From assembly GCA_023269675.1 (NCBI GenBank), contig JAHFSX010000053.1, positions 1 to 36,295 of the forward strand: 36,295 nucleotides of DNA. Direction: 5' to 3'. The notes under the pieces were generated by a model. The model was given only the letters and a program-made list of their open reading frames with translations. It did not search any database and had not been told where the DNA came from. The position numbers were made by a program, and so were the translations under genes. Shown here in pieces: positions 33,010-36,295 of this stretch. This DNA is from Verrucomicrobiota bacterium. Lineage in GTDB: Bacteria; Verrucomicrobiota; Kiritimatiellia; RFP12; UBA1067. The first letter of the stretch is position 1; each line of letters begins with the position of its first letter.

Positions 33010-33639
33010 ATGGTCATTGAGCAGATACGTGAGGCGCTGATCAAAGGCAGAGCGCCCGAGGTGGTGAGCCTGGTGAACCAGGCGCTGCAGGGCGGGGTCA
33101 CGGCCGCGGAAATCCTGAACGACGGGCTGTGCCAAGGCATGGGGATCATCGGCGAGCGGTTCAAGAAGAACGAGATTTTCGTGCCGCAGGTCTTGCTGGC
33201 GGCGCGTGCGATGAAGCAGGGGACGCAAATCCTGAAACCGCACCTGATCGCGGCGGGCGTCCAGCCGAAGGCCACGGCCGTGATCGGCACCATCCAAGGC
33301 GACTTGCACGACATCGGCAAGAACCTGGTCGGCATGATGCTGGAAGGCGCGGGCTTCAAAGTCGTGGACGCGGGCATCGGCGTGGCCGCCGAGACGTTTG
33401 TGAAGCTGGCGCAAGAGCACCGGGCGCAGATTGTCGGCGTGTCGGCGCTGCTGACGACCACGATGGTCAACATGCGCGCGGTGGTCGAGGCGGTCCGGGC
33501 CGCCGGCCTCGCCGCCAAGGTGATCATCGGCGGCGCGCCTGTGACGCAGTCCTTCTGCGACGAGATCGGCGCGGACGGCTACTCGCCTGACGCGGCCTCC
33601 GCGGCCCAGTTGGCCTCGCGGCTGGCCCTCGGCGTCTAA
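33010..33639 (+). CDS. Corrinoid (methylcobalamin-binding) protein of methyltransferase systems
   Basis: A 209-residue protein with the two-domain layout of MtbC/MtmC/MetH-type corrinoid proteins: a helical B12-binding cap (about 1-85, with GMGIIGERFKKNEIFVPQVL) and a Rossmann-like B12 domain. The signature GDLHDIGKN (97-105) gives His100 as lower cobalt ligand; SALLTTTM and IGGAPVTQSF complete the fold. It should shuttle a methyl group between a substrate methyltransferase and an acceptor enzyme such as a methyltetrahydrofolate methyltransferase. No partner methyltransferase or reactivase is in the window. It follows the twin-GYF gene by 31 bases and a possible GGAG site precedes the ATG. 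The following gene converges after 25 bases. Confidence 0.93.
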   Translation: MVIEQIREALIKGRAPEVVSLVNQALQGGVTAAEILNDGLCQGMGIIGERFKKNEIFVPQVLLAARAMKQGTQILKPHLIAAGVQPKATAVIGTIQGDLHDIGKNLVGMMLEGAGFKVVDAGIGVAAETFVKLAQEHRAQIVGVSALLTTTMVNMRAVVEAVRAAGLAAKVIIGGAPVTQSFCDEIGADGYSPDAASAAQLASRLALGV

Positions 33640-33664
33640 CGCCAGCCAGGCGGCCCGCGGCCCG

Positions 33665-34981
33665 TCAGGGCAGGGACGCTTTCACCAGGCGGGGTTCGGC
33701 CCAGACGGCGTAGTTGCCGGTGTTGTCTTTAGCCGCCGAGGTCACGGTGAGCTGGAGGTTGGTGACGCCTGCCAGGGCGACGTCGAGCAGCTGGGCCGGC
33801 GCGTCGCCGGCGAGCGGTCCGAGGCGCGCCAGGGACTTGCCATTGCCGCTGACCTCGAAGATCACGCTTCCGCTTTTCCCTAACTCGGCATGCAGGCCTA
33901 CCCGCGCGCTGAAGCGCTGGTACACGTCGGCCGGGATCAGGTACGTCAGCACGCTGCGCGTGCCGGTCCCGATGCCCGAGGCGAACGTTCTTGTCACCGC
34001 CTGCCCTTGCTCCAGCACCGCGAGCCGCAGGGGCACGGGCTCTGTGCCGTTGCGCAAGATCACGCCGGGCGTCGCGTGCCCCCAATAGGGTTTGCTGAAG
34101 AACGAGGACTGCGGGAAATAGAGGTCGGGGGCCTGCAGCGGGAGAAGCGTGGAGAGGTCAACGGCGGAGAGGTCGTCGGCGGCTTCGAACTTCATCTGGC
34201 CCAGGCAACACACGGTGTGCAGCGCGTCCGCCACGACCGCGGCGTCCAGCGTCGCGGCTTTCTGCTGGGCGGCGTTGACCGCGTTCGTGTCGCCCGCGTA
34301 CAGCGCCTGGATAATGGGGACCACCTGGCCGCGGGCGAAGATCGTGGCCTCTTGCGAGCGGTGGAGCAGATTGAAGGCCGCCTCGTCCACCGAGGTCCCG
34401 AGCAGGCGCGGCCGGTAGGCGTCGAGCGCGACGCTGAACGTGCCGCCCTCGACCGGGCTGTGCAGCAAGGTGTATTGCTGCGCGGGCGGCGGCGGGAGAA
34501 ACTGTTTGAAGAGCGTGAACATGTTGTCGCCCGGGACGGCATGGGCCGGACAGCCCCAGTCTTCCAGAACATGGGACAGCGTGCCGGAGTAGCGGGCCGC
34601 GTCGCCGACGTTGCCCGCTTTAAACGCGGCGACCGCCTTGTCCATGAAGTAGCGCAGGATCTCAAAGTTCTCGGCCGGTGCCGCAGGCAGGTGCAGATTC
34701 ACCAGGTAGACCACGCCCGGATGGGTGTCCATCGTCGCGAAGGGCGCGTTGGTTTTGTCGGTGTAAACCAGATCGGGGATAATACAGTAGGTTTCTCCGA
34801 GCCGCTGCAGTTCGGCTCCCAGCAGCTGCTTCTGCCAAGACGGCAGCGTCGCCATGGCGGCCCGGGTGATGGTGCCGTGCGGCGCGCCCCAAGCCCAGGC
34901 GCGTGACGGGGCCAGGACGAAGGACAGGGCCGAGAGGGCCAGTCCGGCGGCGAGCGAGAGGCTGCAGGCGTGTTTTTGCAT
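33665..34981 (-). CDS. Secreted zinc-dependent phospholipase C / P1-nuclease-like protein with NPCBM domain
   Basis: A 438-residue exported protein. The signal peptide is predicted to be cut in AWA before WGAPHG, so that the mature protein begins with Trp31. In zinc phospholipase C and S1/P1 nuclease the N-terminal Trp itself binds zinc. Further ligands fit: His35, Asp70 (IPDLVY), and the helix motif SHVLEDWGCPAH with His137, Asp141 and His147. The last 130 residues match the NPCBM carbohydrate-binding module (IFEVSGNGKSL, then AKDNTGNYAVWAEPRL). Substrate could be phospholipid or nucleic acid; NPCBM suggests targeting to a glycan. The double hydrolase gene lies 76 bases upstream on the same strand. 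Confidence 0.75.
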   Translation of the reverse strand: MQKHACSLSLAAGLALSALSFVLAPSRAWAWGAPHGTITRAAMATLPSWQKQLLGAELQRLGETYCIIPDLVYTDKTNAPFATMDTHPGVVYLVNLHLPAAPAENFEILRYFMDKAVAAFKAGNVGDAARYSGTLSHVLEDWGCPAHAVPGDNMFTLFKQFLPPPPAQQYTLLHSPVEGGTFSVALDAYRPRLLGTSVDEAAFNLLHRSQEATIFARGQVVPIIQALYAGDTNAVNAAQQKAATLDAAVVADALHTVCCLGQMKFEAADDLSAVDLSTLLPLQAPDLYFPQSSFFSKPYWGHATPGVILRNGTEPVPLRLAVLEQGQAVTRTFASGIGTGTRSVLTYLIPADVYQRFSARVGLHAELGKSGSVIFEVSGNGKSLARLGPLAGDAPAQLLDVALAGVTNLQLTVTSAAKDNTGNYAVWAEPRLVKASLP

Positions 34982-35057
34982 GTGAGCTACCTTTTCGGAC
35001 GTGTGTTGGGTCCGGCACGGTTACGGACGCCGTGGGGATGCGTTTTCCCTAAATGCG

Positions 35058-36295
35058 TCAGTTGAGAAAGCGGTGGCTGAGGTCGAACAGTTCCCGCGTC
35101 CAGGCTTCGCCGTAATAGCTGTGCCCGGCGTGCGCGATGGTGTGCGACGCAAACGGGATGCCGTTTCTGCGGCAATAGCCGGCATAGGCGCGGCTGGAGC
35201 CCGGCGCGTCGGGATCGGAACCTCCGAATACAAACAGGACCGGGTGGCGGTAGGTGCGGAACGCCTTGAGCACGCCGTCTTCCCACGCGGCCTCCGAGGC
35301 GCTGCGGGTCTCGTGCTTCACGAGCGCTTGGGTCACCAGGCCGGTCTGGATTCTGCCGCTCAGGATCTTCTTCCACGTCTCGGGGCGCACGAGCTTGCGC
35401 GCATACGTCATGAGCGCGCTGAGCGTTTTGCGGAATCCGGTGGCGGAGCTGCGCAGCGAGCCCATGGATTCGGCCGACCAGAGCAGGAGCTTGGCGACGT
35501 CCTGATTTTTTGCGGTCAGCGCGACGGCCACTTTGCAGCCCGAGCAGATCGCGGCCACGGCGACCGGCGCGCCCGGAGGCAGCCGGCGGCGCAGCGCGTC
35601 CAGGGCGGCCTGCGCGTTTTCGGCCATGCGGGCGATCGTGGCGTCTGCCGCCTCGCCGTCGCTCAGGCCGCGTCCGATGAAATCGGGGCGCACGCAGAGG
35701 ACCCCGCGGTCCGCCTGTTGCCGCGCGAAGCGCGTGAAGAGCCGGTGCGGTCCCGTGCGGTCGCCCGACCAGCCGTGCAGGAAGAGGATACCGCCGCGCG
35801 GCACGGCGGCGGGCGTGTCGAAGATGGCGCGCACCGCGGGCGCGGGGGTCAGATCCGCACATTCCCCGAAGGGCGCGGTGACGCACAGGTCGGGGCATGC
35901 GGCCGGGGCCGGGGCGGCCGCGGACAGACTCGCCGCCAGCCAGCCGGCGGTTTCGCTGATCAATGCCGCGAGATCGACATGGCCGACGGTGTTCCAGAAG
36001 GGCGGATAACGCAAGGCGAGGGCCTCCGACGCGGGCATGAGCGCCGCGCATGCGGCCGCGGTCTTTTCGTCGTGCCCGCCGGCGACGATCAGCGCGGGCG
36101 CGGCGGCGGGTTGGGGCGCGAGGGCTTGCAACCAGGCGTAGAACGCGCCGGAAACCGGATAGCCGTCCAGGTCGACGGTCTCGCCCGCCCGCAGCCGAGC
36201 TTCGAGCGCGGCGCGGCTCTCCTGCGCCTTGCCGTAGGCGACCATGTCGTTCACCATGCGGCGCTGCAGGAGCTGGCGGACCAGGTCGGCGCCGG
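35058..36295 (-). CDS. Double alpha/beta-hydrolase resembling exosortase-associated hydrolases (5' end outside window)
   Basis: The frame is open at the right edge; an ATG at 36257 is internal-looking because the codons before it (LVRQLLQRRM) continue a sensible helix. The N-terminal part seen here looks like the end of one alpha/beta-hydrolase: an R-rich helix, ETVDLDGYPVSGAFYAWLQ, GGHDEKT and VGHVDLAALI, much like exosortase A system hydrolase 2. A second complete hydrolase follows: ILFLHGWSGDRTG oxyanion region, RPDFIGRGLS, a nucleophile elbow AICSGC with Cys in the nucleophile place (as in hydrolase 1 of that system, GLCDG), GGSDPDAP for the acid and HAGHSYYG for the His. This suggests a fusion of the two usually separate proteins. 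The substrate is unknown. Confidence 0.7.
   Translation of the reverse strand, partial: GADLVRQLLQRRMVNDMVAYGKAQESRAALEARLRAGETVDLDGYPVSGAFYAWLQALAPQPAAAPALIVAGGHDEKTAAACAALMPASEALALRYPPFWNTVGHVDLAALISETAGWLAASLSAAAPAPAACPDLCVTAPFGECADLTPAPAVRAIFDTPAAVPRGGILFLHGWSGDRTGPHRLFTRFARQQADRGVLCVRPDFIGRGLSDGEAADATIARMAENAQAALDALRRRLPPGAPVAVAAICSGCKVAVALTAKNQDVAKLLLWSAESMGSLRSSATGFRKTLSALMTYARKLVRPETWKKILSGRIQTGLVTQALVKHETRSASEAAWEDGVLKAFRTYRHPVLFVFGGSDPDAPGSSRAYAGYCRRNGIPFASHTIAHAGHSYYGEAWTRELFDLSHRFLN

Overview
The window is about 36 kb of GC-rich bacterial chromosome holding 20 protein genes. Nothing in it is a recognisable plasmid or phage backbone, and I saw no rRNA, tRNA or CRISPR array. The protein repertoire points to the Planctomycetota-Verrucomicrobiota group. 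It has a giant secreted protein with autotransporter-type beta-strand repeats, several GYF_2-domain proteins, a Hanks-type kinase with zinc ribbons, a twin-arginine Gfo/Idh/MocA oxidoreductase, a WbsX/GH99-like protein and scattered glycosidases. Kiritimatiellota or Lentisphaerota is my best guess; this is inference, because no marker gene is present.

Layout. Bases 1-6845 (minus) are one uninterrupted reading frame for a secreted multidomain surface protein. It runs off the left edge inside a 1.5-kb tandem repeat, and a good sigma-70-like promoter with an overlapping palindrome lies just upstream. Bases 7049-8943 (minus) hold a nucleotidyltransferase-like gene coupled by a 4-nt overlap to thiE. 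From 9058 to 24044 everything reads rightward: a GH106-like secreted protein; then, from a clear promoter at 10978-11007, a membrane Ser/Thr kinase followed closely by pyrK, pyrD, a GYF_2 membrane protein, an adenosine deaminase, the NAD(P)HX repair enzyme Nnr, a secreted clan GH-A glycosidase, a small membrane protein and a yicC homologue. Bases 24070-25080 are a mobile-repeat island: a REP-associated tyrosine transposase (RAYT) gene flanked on both sides by regularly spaced hairpins.

Bases 25085-29197 look like a carbohydrate locus: an AraC regulator with a PAS sensor, divergent from Gfo/Idh/MocA oxidoreductase, SGNH hydrolase and WbsX/GH99-like genes. Bases 29370-33639 hold two paralogous long coiled-coil proteins with twin N-terminal GYF-like domains, then an orphan corrinoid protein. 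Bases 33665-36295 (minus) hold a secreted phospholipase C/P1-nuclease-like protein with an NPCBM domain, and a partial double alpha/beta-hydrolase resembling the exosortase-associated hydrolases.

The most unusual material is the alternating-hairpin array around a RAYT with an altered HUH motif, the kinase with a duplicated module beyond its membrane helix that is co-oriented with pyrKD, the paired twin-GYF coiled-coil genes, and 7-bp tandem micro-repeats in four separate intergenic gaps. Annotation rests on motif recognition by eye; no database search was run.
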